Notes under the pieces: generated by a model
Told to the model about the DNA's origin: nothing
The model's database searches: none
Seen by the model: the letters and a program-made list of their open reading frames with translations, nothing else
Shown: piece by piece, positions 15,949-24,293 of the stretch
Layout: each line of letters starts with the position of its first letter
Position numbering within the stretch: the stretch's first letter is position 1
Made by a program: the position numbers and the translations under genes
Source: an uncultured Treponema sp.
Lineage (GTDB): Bacteria; Spirochaetota; Spirochaetia; Treponematales; Treponemataceae
NCBI GenBank assembly: GCA_937877515.1
Contig: CALFIX010000037.1
Coordinates: 1 to 64,000 of the forward strand
Reading direction: 5' to 3'
Length of the DNA stretch: 64,000 nucleotides

Positions 15949-16866
15949 CTATAGCCTGCAGACAAAGTCGCAGAGGGTGCATGGAGAAGAAGTTTTGCCG
16001 GGCAGCTTTCTTTTGCACTTAGATTCTGTTTTCCGCCAGTTTTCCAGCCCTGTCTCAAAGCAAATTTTTGCAATTCTGTTTTTTTGGACATTGTTTAGAA
16101 GAGTTTCATAGTCATCGTCTACAGTGCCGATTATTAGTTTTTCGTTTTCATTTGAATATCCGCAGCAAGGAGCAATGCTTCCGTTTGTGTGAACATAAAA
16201 GATGTTTCCTGTAGGAACGCAGAAATCTTCTCTAAACCATTTTTTATCTTTCCATGCAAGAGGAGAGTCTGAGCTAAAAACTTGTTTATTAAAATCAACC
16301 CTAACTTGTGCATCACATTCCAGGCGCTCTAGTTCTAAAAGTAAGAGCTTAATAATGTTTTTTTGCTTTTTTAGAGTATGCAGGCTTGTTTTTATGGTTG
16401 AATAGGTAGCTTGAATTTCGCACATCATAGGATTCTGCCATATCTTTGTTACGTAAAAAATAAATTTTGCGGTTTTTCTAAAATCTCCTCCGTGAAAACT
16501 GTCTAAGGAGATTCCGATTTTTCCGTCATAACCGCTTTCGTAAAGCCTGGTAAGTGAGGTTTGTAAATCATCTTCGGTTTCCCACCAAAGGGCATTGGTC
16601 ATAATTCTGTCGAACATTATGTTGTTTTCTACACAAAATTTGCTAATCTGGCATAGAAAGTCTAAATTTAAAAAAGGTTCGCCGCCAGTAAAGCCAATTC
16701 TCCATTCTGTTTCTGGCTTCGCATTAAGAGAGTTTTTAATTAAAAATTTTGCTTTTTCTATATCGAGTGAAAGATTTTTTTGTTCTACATAACAGTGGGG
16801 GCATTTTAAGTTGCATTTATTTGTTACAGAAAAAATTATTTCATCTGGACAAAATTTATGTTTCAT
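15949..16866 (-). CDS. Radical SAM protein
   Basis: 305 aa. CNLKCPHCY at about residues 18-26 is the CxxxCxxC motif that binds the [4Fe-4S] cluster and S-adenosylmethionine; GFTGGEPFLN is the following GGE motif. Cysteines near the end (CCGYSNENEK, SPCTLCDFVCRL) suggest a SPASM-like auxiliary cluster, which points to peptide or protein modification or enzyme maturation. No substrate peptide gene was found beside it. The mRNA appears leaderless (TATAGT ends 6 nt before the ATG). It is divergent from the GGDEF/EAL gene. Confidence 0.8.
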   Translation of the reverse strand: MKHKFCPDEIIFSVTNKCNLKCPHCYVEQKNLSLDIEKAKFLIKNSLNAKPETEWRIGFTGGEPFLNLDFLCQISKFCVENNIMFDRIMTNALWWETEDDLQTSLTRLYESGYDGKIGISLDSFHGGDFRKTAKFIFYVTKIWQNPMMCEIQATYSTIKTSLHTLKKQKNIIKLLLLELERLECDAQVRVDFNKQVFSSDSPLAWKDKKWFREDFCVPTGNIFYVHTNGSIAPCCGYSNENEKLIIGTVDDDYETLLNNVQKNRIAKICFETGLENWRKTESKCKRKLPGKTSSPCTLCDFVCRL

Positions 16867-16872
16867 TTTCTT

Positions 16873-16878
16873 ACTATA
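16873..16878 (-). promoter_or_regulatory. Radical-SAM-gene -10, leaderless type
   Basis: TATAGT on the minus strand, 6 nt before ATG 16866, with a weak TTTAAA at 17-bp spacing. Predicted transcription start coincides with the A of the start codon. Confidence 0.5.
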
Positions 16879-16997
16879 GCAGAGATGCTTAGAATTTTAA
16901 AGATATGGCGTAATAATGACGAATTTGTCCGTCAATAAGGTCGGAATTTATGCTTTTTAATGATTTTTTAATAATATTATGTAAAAATAATTTTAAG

Positions 16998-17009
16998 GAA
17001 ACCGGTTTC
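16998..17009. promoter_or_regulatory. 12-bp perfect palindrome upstream of the GGDEF/EAL gene
   Basis: GAAACCGGTTTC lies in the 229-bp divergent intergenic region, about 45 bp upstream of the -35 of the GGDEF/EAL gene. It could be an operator. A nine-codon ATG frame follows it directly, but nothing supports translation. Confidence 0.35.
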
Positions 17010-17052
17010 ATGGCTTTTGTAGTGTCTTATTATGGTTAAAAAGTTAAATTTT

Positions 17053-17081
17053 TTGAATAAAACATAAAATTGAGTTATAAT
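17053..17081 (+). promoter_or_regulatory. Promoter of the GGDEF/EAL gene
   Basis: TTGAAT and TATAAT are 17 bp apart, giving a start near 17088 and a leader of about 8 nt before ATG 17096. Confidence 0.6.
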
Positions 17082-17095
17082 CTTAAGGTACGGTT

Positions 17096-19948
17096 ATGAG
17101 AAATAAATTTTTACTGGTTTGGGGTGTTTTAACATTTTTTACTTCTCTTTTTTCTTTTGCACGTGTTGTCCGCATTCCTTCATATTATTCCTATGATTAT
17201 TCTTCCAGTGATACTCCAGGTATTCCTGCCTTTTATTATGAATCTTTTATGCATGAAATTGCAGAAGTTGCAGATTGGGAGTACGACTTAATAGATTTAG
17301 GAAATGAAAATCCAAAAGATGCATTAGATTCCGGTAAAATAGATCTTTTGTATGACATGATAAAGACAAATACTTTTTCTTCTTCATCCTATTACTGGAG
17401 TAGAGAGGCGTCTGGTTCTGAATATCTGGTACTTGTAACGGCTTCTGATAATACAAAGTATAACAGCACTTACATAGGTAATTTAAATGGTGCAAGAATT
17501 GGGTATCCGAGTGGTAATGTTTTTGCCCGCCAGGTTTTAGAAGCATTTATTCAGGCTAATAAACTTTCTGCAGTTACAGTTCCGTTAACTTCTAAAATAG
17601 ATTCAAGTCAGCTTTTAAACGACGGTACTGTGGATTTGTTGGTTGCAACTAGATTTTTCCCTACGCGAGAAGAAAAAATTATTTATACGTTTGGTCATTA
17701 TCCAGTTTATTTTGTAAGTAAAGATTCTTCGCTAATGCAAGAGTTAAATTTAGCACGTTCTAAAATTTATGAAAGTAATCCTCTTTACTTAGAAAATATT
17801 TTTTTGCGTGCGAGCGGTTTACCTTCTGTAGATGTAAAAAATATTTCTTTTGAAGAAAAACAATACATTCTGCGTGCAAAGTCTATTGATGTAATAGATG
17901 ATGATTTTAATAGCGATGGTTCAAATGGAGAAATTAAAAAAGAGTTCTGGCGTTATGTAACGGGTGTAACAGGCCTTGCTTTTAATCGTGTAGAAGGTAG
18001 TGGAAATAGTCGTACTTACAAAAGTCCTTGTGTTTTTGATTCTGCTGTTACAGATAGAATGAGAGATTTGGGGCTTAATTATACTCAGCCATATTACAAT
18101 TTTAATGTACGAGTTGTTTGTGCTCCTGGTATTACAATTCACGATATTCTACGTTCAGAAAATGCTAACTATGAGGAAAGAACTTTAAAGTGTGTTATTC
18201 CTCCTGATGTAAGTAAAGCTTTGCCGTATTTTCAGGATAGATTTGTCCCATACGAAATTACAGAGCGTCATTCTCCTGCGGAATGTCTTGCAGACCTTTC
18301 AAAAGGAAAATTTGATTTTGCTCTTATAAGTGATTATTCTTTACAGCAGCGTTTTTCTATAAGTGATTATAAAAAACTTTGTGGTCAAGAAATTGTTGTT
18401 TTTCGTATACCAATAAGTATTGTTGTAAAAGCTCCTGACGCTTCGTTAATTGTTTCTATATTGAATAAAGCTTTTTCTCAGTTGCCATATAATTATTATG
18501 AAACCTTACAGCAAGATCAGGGGCTTTATATTAACCGCGTACCTTCCCAGGAAGTTGTGCGTTACCGTGTTGTAAATATTATCTTTATTGTTTTTGGAAT
18601 TTTTGTTGTTTACAACCTGATTGTAACATTGTGGCATTCTCGTCGTTATAAAAAACAGGTAACAACAGACCACTTAACAGGACTTTTAAGCATTACCGGA
18701 TTTGAAGAAAACTGCACTAAGATGGTTAATCTTCTTCCAGAAGGCAAGTTTATGCTTACAGAGTTAAATGTAAGGGATTTTTCTTTTATAAACAGACTTT
18801 ATGGGCAAGGTTCCGGCGACAGAATTTTAGAGTGCCTCGGTAGAACTTTAGCCAGATTATATGAAAATCATAAAAATTATTATATATGCCGGGGATACGC
18901 AGATAACTTTTATGTAATGCAGCTTTTAAATTGTTCTGTAGAAGATGCCTTAAAAGACATGGCAGAAAATCAGAATATCATACAAGAACAGCTGCAGTTG
19001 GAAGAAGGCTACAGGATTGTTGTTAAGTGTGGCAATGTTATAGACAGTGGTGCTCCAGATAAACCTCTTAGCGTTAAAGATATGATAAGTAAGGCCGGTT
19101 ATGCTCGTCGTGCAAATCAGGACAGCATGGTAGAAAACTTTTCTGTGTTTGATAACGAAATTAGAAAGCAGAGAGAGACAGAAGAACGTATAGAAAATAC
19201 AATCGAAAAAGCCTTAGACGATAACGAATTTTTTGTTATGTTCCAGCCCAAGATAGATTTAAAAACAGAAAAATGTGTTGGAGCAGAAGCTTTGGTTCGC
19301 TGGCAAACAAAAGATAATGGTATATTAAGCCCAGATCAGTTTATTCCAATTCTGGAAAAGAACGGTTATGTTACTAAAGTAGATTTTTTTGTTTACAAAA
19401 CTGTGTTTGAATACATAAAGAAATGGCTTTCTGAAGGCCTCCCTGTTGTGCCTGTCTCGTTAAATATTTCGCGTCTTAGCCATGACTCTACAACTTTTGT
19501 TACAGAGTTTAATAATTTGTTTAATCAGTATGAAATACCTTCTAATCTTGTAGAGTTAGAGATAGAGGAACGTTTTGCAGGTGCAAATGATGCAGTTATA
19601 AAAGATATGGCAAACGATTTGCATAATTCTGGTTATCTTGTAAATATGGATGACTTTGGTAGCGGAGAATCTTCTCTAAATATGCTTTCTGAAATTCCTG
19701 TAGATGTAATAAAATTTGATCAGAGGTTTTTGCATTATGCGGAAGTTTCCGAAAGCTCAAAGATTATTCTTGTTTCAATGGTAAAAATGATAAAAGATCT
19801 TGGTAAGAAAACAATTTGTGAGGGGGTAGAAACAGAAGCTCAAGTAGAAATACTGCGTTCTGTTGGTTGTGATACTGCTCAAGGGTATTATTACAGTCGC
19901 CCTATAACGCCAGAAAAATTTAAAGATTATCTATTAAAACATTTATAA
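17096..19948 (+). CDS. Membrane cyclic-di-GMP protein: two periplasmic SBP-like domains, degenerate GGDEF, EAL
   Basis: 950 aa. Signal peptide (1-22); two extracellular solute-binding family 3-like domains (about 25-235 and 255-490); a transmembrane helix near 497-517 (VVNIIFIVFGIFVVYNLIV); a GGDEF-type domain (about 530-680); and an EAL domain (about 695-950). The GGDEF signature reads RGYADNFYV, so cyclase activity is unlikely. The EAL domain keeps GAEALVRW, SLNIS, ELEIEE, MDDFGSG, IKFD, CEGVET and QGYYYSRP, consistent with an active phosphodiesterase. It would link a periplasmic small molecule to cyclic-di-GMP breakdown. A rho-independent terminator follows. Confidence 0.88.
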   Translation: MRNKFLLVWGVLTFFTSLFSFARVVRIPSYYSYDYSSSDTPGIPAFYYESFMHEIAEVADWEYDLIDLGNENPKDALDSGKIDLLYDMIKTNTFSSSSYYWSREASGSEYLVLVTASDNTKYNSTYIGNLNGARIGYPSGNVFARQVLEAFIQANKLSAVTVPLTSKIDSSQLLNDGTVDLLVATRFFPTREEKIIYTFGHYPVYFVSKDSSLMQELNLARSKIYESNPLYLENIFLRASGLPSVDVKNISFEEKQYILRAKSIDVIDDDFNSDGSNGEIKKEFWRYVTGVTGLAFNRVEGSGNSRTYKSPCVFDSAVTDRMRDLGLNYTQPYYNFNVRVVCAPGITIHDILRSENANYEERTLKCVIPPDVSKALPYFQDRFVPYEITERHSPAECLADLSKGKFDFALISDYSLQQRFSISDYKKLCGQEIVVFRIPISIVVKAPDASLIVSILNKAFSQLPYNYYETLQQDQGLYINRVPSQEVVRYRVVNIIFIVFGIFVVYNLIVTLWHSRRYKKQVTTDHLTGLLSITGFEENCTKMVNLLPEGKFMLTELNVRDFSFINRLYGQGSGDRILECLGRTLARLYENHKNYYICRGYADNFYVMQLLNCSVEDALKDMAENQNIIQEQLQLEEGYRIVVKCGNVIDSGAPDKPLSVKDMISKAGYARRANQDSMVENFSVFDNEIRKQRETEERIENTIEKALDDNEFFVMFQPKIDLKTEKCVGAEALVRWQTKDNGILSPDQFIPILEKNGYVTKVDFFVYKTVFEYIKKWLSEGLPVVPVSLNISRLSHDSTTFVTEFNNLFNQYEIPSNLVELEIEERFAGANDAVIKDMANDLHNSGYLVNMDDFGSGESSLNMLSEIPVDVIKFDQRFLHYAEVSESSKIILVSMVKMIKDLGKKTICEGVETEAQVEILRSVGCDTAQGYYYSRPITPEKFKDYLLKHL

Positions 19949-19954
19949 GTTTTG

Positions 19955-19960
19955 TATAAT
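19955..19960 (+). promoter_or_regulatory. Putative -10 for the HAD phosphatase gene
   Basis: TATAAT just after the GGDEF/EAL stop. Transcription would start near 19967, inside the left arm of the terminator hairpin, so such transcripts could not form the full hairpin. Confidence 0.4.
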
Positions 19961-19961
19961 G

Positions 19962-19986
19962 CCCCGCGATAAAAGCGGGGTTTTTT
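19962..19986 (+). terminator. Rho-independent terminator of the GGDEF/EAL gene
   Basis: CCCCGC, 7-nt loop, GCGGGG, then TTTTTT. The T-tract directly abuts the ATG of the next gene. Confidence 0.85.
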
Positions 19987-20631
19987 ATGTCTTACGAAAA
20001 TATTTTCTTTGATTTTGACGGAACAATTTGCGACACTAGTGATGGGGTGTTTAATTCGTTTGATTACGTTTGTGACTACTTTGGACTTCCTCGACTTGGT
20101 TTAAAAATTTACAAAACTTTGATTGGGCCTCCGCTTATAGAAAGCTTTAGAGGAGCTTTTGGATTTGAAGAAGAAAAGGCAAAAAAGGCAATAGAAGTTT
20201 ACCGTGAATATTATACTCCAAAAGGTTTGTACGAGGCTCATGTTTATGAGGGAATCCCTCAATTGCTTTCTAAGCTTAAAGAAATGAATAAAAAAATATT
20301 TGTTGCCTCAAGTAAACCGGAACTTTTTGTAAATCAGCTTTTAGAAAGGTTTTCGCTAAGTAAATTTTTTGATTTTGCTGGTGGAAGCGATATGGCTGAA
20401 ACCCGCGTGCAAAAAAGCGAAGTTATAGAATATGTCTTAAAAGAGACGGGGATAACGCACAAAGAAAAATGTATTCTTATTGGCGACAGAAAATATGATG
20501 TTATAGGTGCAAAAAAAGCAGGCATAGAAACCATAGGGGCTCTCTGGGGCTTTGGGACTAGAGAAGAGCTGGAAAGCTATGGAGCTATTGCGTGTGCTTC
20601 ATTGCCAGAAGATGTTTTGGATTTAGTTTGA
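19987..20631 (+). CDS. HAD-family phosphatase (phosphoglycolate phosphatase-like)
   Basis: 214 aa. Motif I FFDFDGTICDTSDGVF at residues 6-21 carries the nucleophile Asp; motif II VASSKPE is near 102; the lysine lies in QKSEVIEYVL; motif IV is CILIGDRKYDVIGAKKAG near 162. A helical cap between motifs I and II marks it as a Gph/PpaX-type enzyme. The substrate is not fixed by sequence; phosphoglycolate, pyrophosphate or another sugar phosphate are candidates. The ATG lies right after the upstream T-tract, with GCGGGG the only purine-rich stretch. Confidence 0.82.
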   Translation: MSYENIFFDFDGTICDTSDGVFNSFDYVCDYFGLPRLGLKIYKTLIGPPLIESFRGAFGFEEEKAKKAIEVYREYYTPKGLYEAHVYEGIPQLLSKLKEMNKKIFVASSKPELFVNQLLERFSLSKFFDFAGGSDMAETRVQKSEVIEYVLKETGITHKEKCILIGDRKYDVIGAKKAGIETIGALWGFGTREELESYGAIACASLPEDVLDLV

Positions 20632-20681
20632 CAGAATAACTTGTGCAGGCAAAAATAATAGACTTTTAGACCCTCCTTTGT

Positions 20682-20687
20682 TATAAT
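20682..20687 (+). promoter_or_regulatory. -10 of the MinD/FlhG-like gene, leaderless type
   Basis: TATAAT ends 7 nt before ATG 20695, with only a T/A-rich stretch between. Predicted start is at or one base before the ATG. Confidence 0.5.
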
Positions 20688-20694
20688 TATTTTT

Positions 20695-21840
20695 ATGCAA
20701 ATAATTCCAATAGCCAGTGGAAAGGGTGGCGTAGGTAAGAGTCTTTTAAGTGCAAACCTCGCTATAGCTCTTGGTCAGGCTGGTAAAAAAGTTATAATCG
20801 CAGATTTAGACTTAGGTTCTTCTAATCTTCATCTTGTTATTGGTCAGAAAGCTTCTAAGAATGGAGTTGGTACATTTTTAACAGGTCAGACTTCTTTTGA
20901 AGAACTTGTTCAGCCGACAGATTATGAAAACGTTAGCTTTATAGCAGGAGACTCGGAGATTCCAGGTCTTACTTCTCTTAAGGTAAGTCAAAAAAATGAT
21001 CTTGTTAAGCATTTTACAAAGTTAGATGCAGATTATCTTATTTTAGACCTTGGAGCAGGTACTCATCTTACAATATTAGATATGTTTTTACTTTCGCCTC
21101 AGGGCATTGTAGTAACGGCTCCTACAGTAACGGCAACCTTAAACGGCTATCTGTTTTTAAAGAATGTTGTATTCCGTATGATGTACAACACTTTTAGAAA
21201 GGGAACCCCGGCTTACAAGTATTTGGAAAGCTTAAAAACAGACAGTGCTTCTCTGCAGCGTTTGTATATTCCAAAGCTTATAGAAATTCTGGAAGAAAAG
21301 GATCCGGAAAATACAGCTTTATTTAAAAAGCGTATGAAGGAGTTTCATCCTCGTCTTGTAATGAACATGATAGACGATCCGAAGGATGCAGAAAAGGCTG
21401 GTAAGATTAGACGCAGCTGTCAGCAGTATTTGGGCTTAGATATAGAACACTTAGGTGTTATCTATAGAGATACAATGCAGGATAAGGCACTTTCCAGTCG
21501 CTTGCCGGTAATTGTTTATAAGCCTCAGGCAATTATCAGCCAGGCAATTTATCGTATTGCAGATAAAGTCATGCAGTCCGAGACTCTTACTTTTGATGAT
21601 GCTTATGACATAACAAAGGCAAGTGACACAAGTTTTGAAATTGCTTCGGAAGAGGCTCAAGATGATTTTGGCCAGAAAATGAGTTATGTAGAAGAGCTTG
21701 CAGGAACAGGTGCCTTAAGTGCAGGCGAACTTGCAGAACTTTTAAGACAGCAGCAATACGAAATGACTCAGTTGAGAGCAGAAAATAATCTTTTAAAGAA
21801 AAAACTTGTAGAAGCTGCTCAACAAGGATTTAAAGTATGA
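20695..21840 (+). CDS. MinD/ParA/FlhG-like P-loop ATPase
   Basis: 381 aa. Deviant Walker A ASGKGGVGKSLLSANLA at residues 7-23, ADLDLGSSNLH near 40, and DYLILDLGAG near 112. The pattern SSNLHLVIG and the long insert after about residue 155 are like FlhG-type ATPases. The C-terminal 60 residues (AELLRQQQYEMTQLRAEN) are probably coiled coil. Such proteins position flagella or divisomes; no flagellar gene lies beside it, so the role is not fixed. It overlaps lgt by 4 bp (ATGA). Confidence 0.8.
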   Translation: MQIIPIASGKGGVGKSLLSANLAIALGQAGKKVIIADLDLGSSNLHLVIGQKASKNGVGTFLTGQTSFEELVQPTDYENVSFIAGDSEIPGLTSLKVSQKNDLVKHFTKLDADYLILDLGAGTHLTILDMFLLSPQGIVVTAPTVTATLNGYLFLKNVVFRMMYNTFRKGTPAYKYLESLKTDSASLQRLYIPKLIEILEEKDPENTALFKKRMKEFHPRLVMNMIDDPKDAEKAGKIRRSCQQYLGLDIEHLGVIYRDTMQDKALSSRLPVIVYKPQAIISQAIYRIADKVMQSETLTFDDAYDITKASDTSFEIASEEAQDDFGQKMSYVEELAGTGALSAGELAELLRQQQYEMTQLRAENNLLKKKLVEAAQQGFKV

Positions 21841-22835
21841 CATTCTTACCTCTTTATATAAATTATCCATCTTGGATTCATCCTGAAATTTTTCCTGGAG
21901 TTCCATTTTTAGGACTAATACGCTGGTATGGTCTTATGTACATTTTTGCTTTTGGAACAGCATTCCTGCTTTTGCGTAAGCAGCAAAAAGAAGGTGCGCT
22001 GGATACTCCAGAGCACAAAGCTACAGAAGATGACATTTTTAGTTTTATTGCATGTGGAATTATTTTTCTTTTGATAGGAGCACGTGTATTTAGCACTTTA
22101 GTCTATGACACAAGCGGACTTTATTGGAAAAAGCCATGGCTTATTTTCTGGCCTTTTGATACAGAAACTAAAAAGTTTACGGGACTTGCCGGAATGAGTT
22201 ATCATGGCGGTTTTATTGGCGGTCTTATAGGTATGATTGTCTGGTGTAAGATTCATAAACAACCACTGTGGAAATGGATAGATGCCATGTGTGTGGCAAT
22301 TCCCTTAGGCTATACATTTGGTCGTCTTGGTAACTTTATGAATGGCGAGCTTTATGGACGCATTACGACTATGCCCTGGGGCATGGTGTTTCCAAGAGCA
22401 GAGCGCTTTAGTGCAAGTTTTGACTGGGTAAAGAACTTTGCAGAAAGCTGTGGAATGGTTTTATCTGAAGGCCAGAGAATGGTAAATCTTCCGCGTCACC
22501 CGAGTCAGCTGTATGAAGCTTTGTTTGAAGGCGTTTTGCTGTGGTGTGTTTTGTGGCTTTTACGTAAGCATAAGCCTTTTGACGGCTTTTTAGGTGCATG
22601 TTATACAATGGGCTACGGAATAGTGCGCTTTGTTATTGAATATTTTAGAGAACCTGATGCAGATATTGGGTACCGCATAAGTCATGACGGAAGCACTGCG
22701 GTTTATACAAATACTTCTCTTTTAAATATAAGTACGGGGCAAGTTTTGTGCTTTTTAATGATTGTTGGAAGTGCAATTTTAATGCTTGTTTTATGGTTTT
22801 TAGATAGACGTAAGAAAAAGCTTTTAGAAAAATAA
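21837..22835 (+). CDS. lgt: Prolipoprotein diacylglyceryl transferase
   Basis: 332 aa integral membrane enzyme that moves diacylglycerol from phosphatidylglycerol to the lipobox cysteine of prolipoproteins, the first step of lipoprotein maturation. IRWYGLMYIFAF near the start, SYHGGFIGGLIG near 120 (the conserved HGG) and the signature GRLGNFMNGELYGR near 163 are clear. HPSQLYEALFEG follows. About seven hydrophobic segments are visible. It supports the lipoproteins predicted in this window (DUF192 protein, YtfQ). It is co-transcribed with the MinD-like gene. Confidence 0.95.
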   Translation: MTFLPLYINYPSWIHPEIFPGVPFLGLIRWYGLMYIFAFGTAFLLLRKQQKEGALDTPEHKATEDDIFSFIACGIIFLLIGARVFSTLVYDTSGLYWKKPWLIFWPFDTETKKFTGLAGMSYHGGFIGGLIGMIVWCKIHKQPLWKWIDAMCVAIPLGYTFGRLGNFMNGELYGRITTMPWGMVFPRAERFSASFDWVKNFAESCGMVLSEGQRMVNLPRHPSQLYEALFEGVLLWCVLWLLRKHKPFDGFLGACYTMGYGIVRFVIEYFREPDADIGYRISHDGSTAVYTNTSLLNISTGQVLCFLMIVGSAILMLVLWFLDRRKKKLLEK

Positions 22836-22850
22836 CACCTACGCCCGACT

Positions 22851-22934
22851 CTAGCGGCGCGAAAGCGTTAAGGGGAGGTTTATGGTGCTGAGCATAGACG
22901 AAGCATCTAAACCTCCCCTTAATAAAACCGCTAG
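22851..22934. repeat. Large palindromic element after lgt
   Basis: CTAGCGG (22851-22857) pairs with CCGCTAG (22928-22934). TTAAGGGGAGGTTTA (22868-22882) pairs perfectly with 22908-22922, and inside that GGTGCT can pair with AGCATC with one wobble. The arms together give one long stem with a short loop, in a GC-rich block within AT-rich surroundings. It sits between convergent genes but has no T-tract on either side, so it is not a standard terminator. A miniature transposon-like or structured repeat is possible. Confidence 0.7.
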
Positions 22935-22935
22935 T

Positions 22936-23000
22936 GGCGGGGTGGCTAAGTGTTTGTTTGCTTTAACGTTAAACTTAGACTCCGCCTGTCAAACAAAGTA
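22936..23000. repeat. Second inverted-repeat module next to the lgt palindrome
   Basis: GGCGG pairs with CCGCC, CTAAGT with ACTTAG, TTTGTTTG with CAAACAAA, and TTTAACGTTAAA is a 12-bp palindrome. The arms interleave rather than nest simply. Together with the preceding palindrome this fills the 173-bp gap between lgt and the AICAR transformylase gene. Confidence 0.45.
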
Positions 23001-23008
23001 TCGTCCAA

Positions 23009-24181
23009 TTAGTGATGGAATAATCTAACGCCGGTAAATGCCATAACCATGCCATACTTGTTGCAGGTTTCTATAACATTGTCATCGCGTATAGAGCCAC
23101 CTGGTTGAGCTATAACTTTTGCACCACTTCTGTGGGCTCTTTCTATGTTGTCGCCAAACGGGAAGAATGCGTCGCTACCAACGGCAACATCTGTGTTTTT
23201 AGCTATCCATTCTTTGCGTTCTTCGCGGCTAAATTCTTCTGGCTTTGTGTTAAACCACTTTTGCCATTCGCCTTCTTTTAAAACGTCTTCTGCATCTTCG
23301 CTTGTGTAAATGTCTATTGTATTGTCGCGGTCTGCTCTTTTAATGTCTTCCTTGAAGTCTAGAGATAAAACTTTTGGACTTTGTCTAAGCCACCACTTGT
23401 CTGCTTTGTCTCCTGCAAGGCGAGTACAGTGAATGCGGCTTTGCTGACCTGCCCCAATGCCAATAGCTTGTCCGTCTTTTACGTAACAAACACTATTGCT
23501 CTGTGTGTACTTTAAGATGATAAGAGAAATTAAAAGATTGTCGCGTTCTTCTTTAGTTAAAGATTTGTTTTCTGTAACGATGTTTTTTAAACATTCATCA
23601 TCAAGCTTTATAAAGTTGTGTCCCTGTTCAAACATTACACCAAATACTTGCTTTACTTCTTGTGGTTCAGGAGTGTATGAGCTGTCAATCTGTAAAATGC
23701 AGTATCCGCCTTTCTTTTTTGCCTTTAAGATTTCTAGGGCGTCATTATCATAGCCAGGGGCAATAATGCCGTCAGATACTTCTTTTTTGATAAGTAAAGC
23801 AGTTGCTTTGTCGCATTTATCGCTTAATGCAATGAAATCTCCGAAGCTAGACATACGGTCTGCTCCACGTGCACGAGCATAAGCAGAAGCTAAAGGAGTT
23901 AATTCTACGTCATCTGTGTAGTAGATTTTTTTTAGTGTGTCGCTTAAAGGTCGTCCTACTGCGGCACCCGCTGGGCTTACGTGTTTAAAGCTTGTTGCAC
24001 TAGGTAAACCTGTTGCTTCTTTTAGCTCTTTTACAAGTTGCCAGCCGTTAAGGGCATCTAACAGATTAATGTAACCTGGCTTACCGTTTACAACAGTTAT
24101 TGGTAAGTCTCCTTCTTTCATGTAAACCTTGCTAGGCTTCTGGTTTGGATTGCATCCGTATTTTAGTTCTAGTTCTTTCAT
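23009..24181 (-). CDS. purH: Stand-alone AICAR transformylase (PurH C-terminal domain only)
   Basis: 390 aa. It matches the formyltransferase half of PurH, moving the formyl group from 10-formyl-THF to AICAR. KYGCNPNQKP opens the domain; LPSATSFKHVSPAGAAVG carries the catalytic Lys-His pair; GQQSRIHCTRLAGDKAD and GSDAFFPFGDNIERAHRSGAKVIAQPGGSIRD near the end are hallmark segments. The N-terminal IMP cyclohydrolase domain of classical PurH (about 200 aa) is absent, with an apparent leaderless promoter directly before the ATG, so this is a true short form. Cyclohydrolase must be encoded elsewhere. Confidence 0.9.
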   Translation of the reverse strand: MKELELKYGCNPNQKPSKVYMKEGDLPITVVNGKPGYINLLDALNGWQLVKELKEATGLPSATSFKHVSPAGAAVGRPLSDTLKKIYYTDDVELTPLASAYARARGADRMSSFGDFIALSDKCDKATALLIKKEVSDGIIAPGYDNDALEILKAKKKGGYCILQIDSSYTPEPQEVKQVFGVMFEQGHNFIKLDDECLKNIVTENKSLTKEERDNLLISLIILKYTQSNSVCYVKDGQAIGIGAGQQSRIHCTRLAGDKADKWWLRQSPKVLSLDFKEDIKRADRDNTIDIYTSEDAEDVLKEGEWQKWFNTKPEEFSREERKEWIAKNTDVAVGSDAFFPFGDNIERAHRSGAKVIAQPGGSIRDDNVIETCNKYGMVMAFTGVRLFHH

Positions 24182-24187
24182 GTGGCA

Positions 24188-24216
24188 ATAATAGCGAAAA
24201 GGGGCAGCAGTTTCAA
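24188..24216 (-). promoter_or_regulatory. AICAR transformylase promoter, leaderless type
   Basis: On the minus strand TTGAAA and TATTAT are 17 bp apart and the -10 ends 6 nt before ATG 24181. Confidence 0.6.
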
Positions 24217-24258
24217 TAAAATAATGTGAAATATTAAAAGAGCCTTTTTACTCTTAAC

Positions 24259-24287
24259 TTGTAATAAAGAAAAAAACGAATTAAAAT
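24259..24287 (+). promoter_or_regulatory. ctpA promoter, leaderless type
   Basis: TTGTAA and TAAAAT are 17 bp apart; the -10 ends 6 nt before ATG 24294. Confidence 0.55.
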
Positions 24288-24293
24288 AGTGGC

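Noticed and set aside
17010..17039. Nine-codon leader ORF before the GGDEF/EAL gene
   Set aside because: It lies upstream of the predicted promoter and start site, so it would not be in the mRNA.
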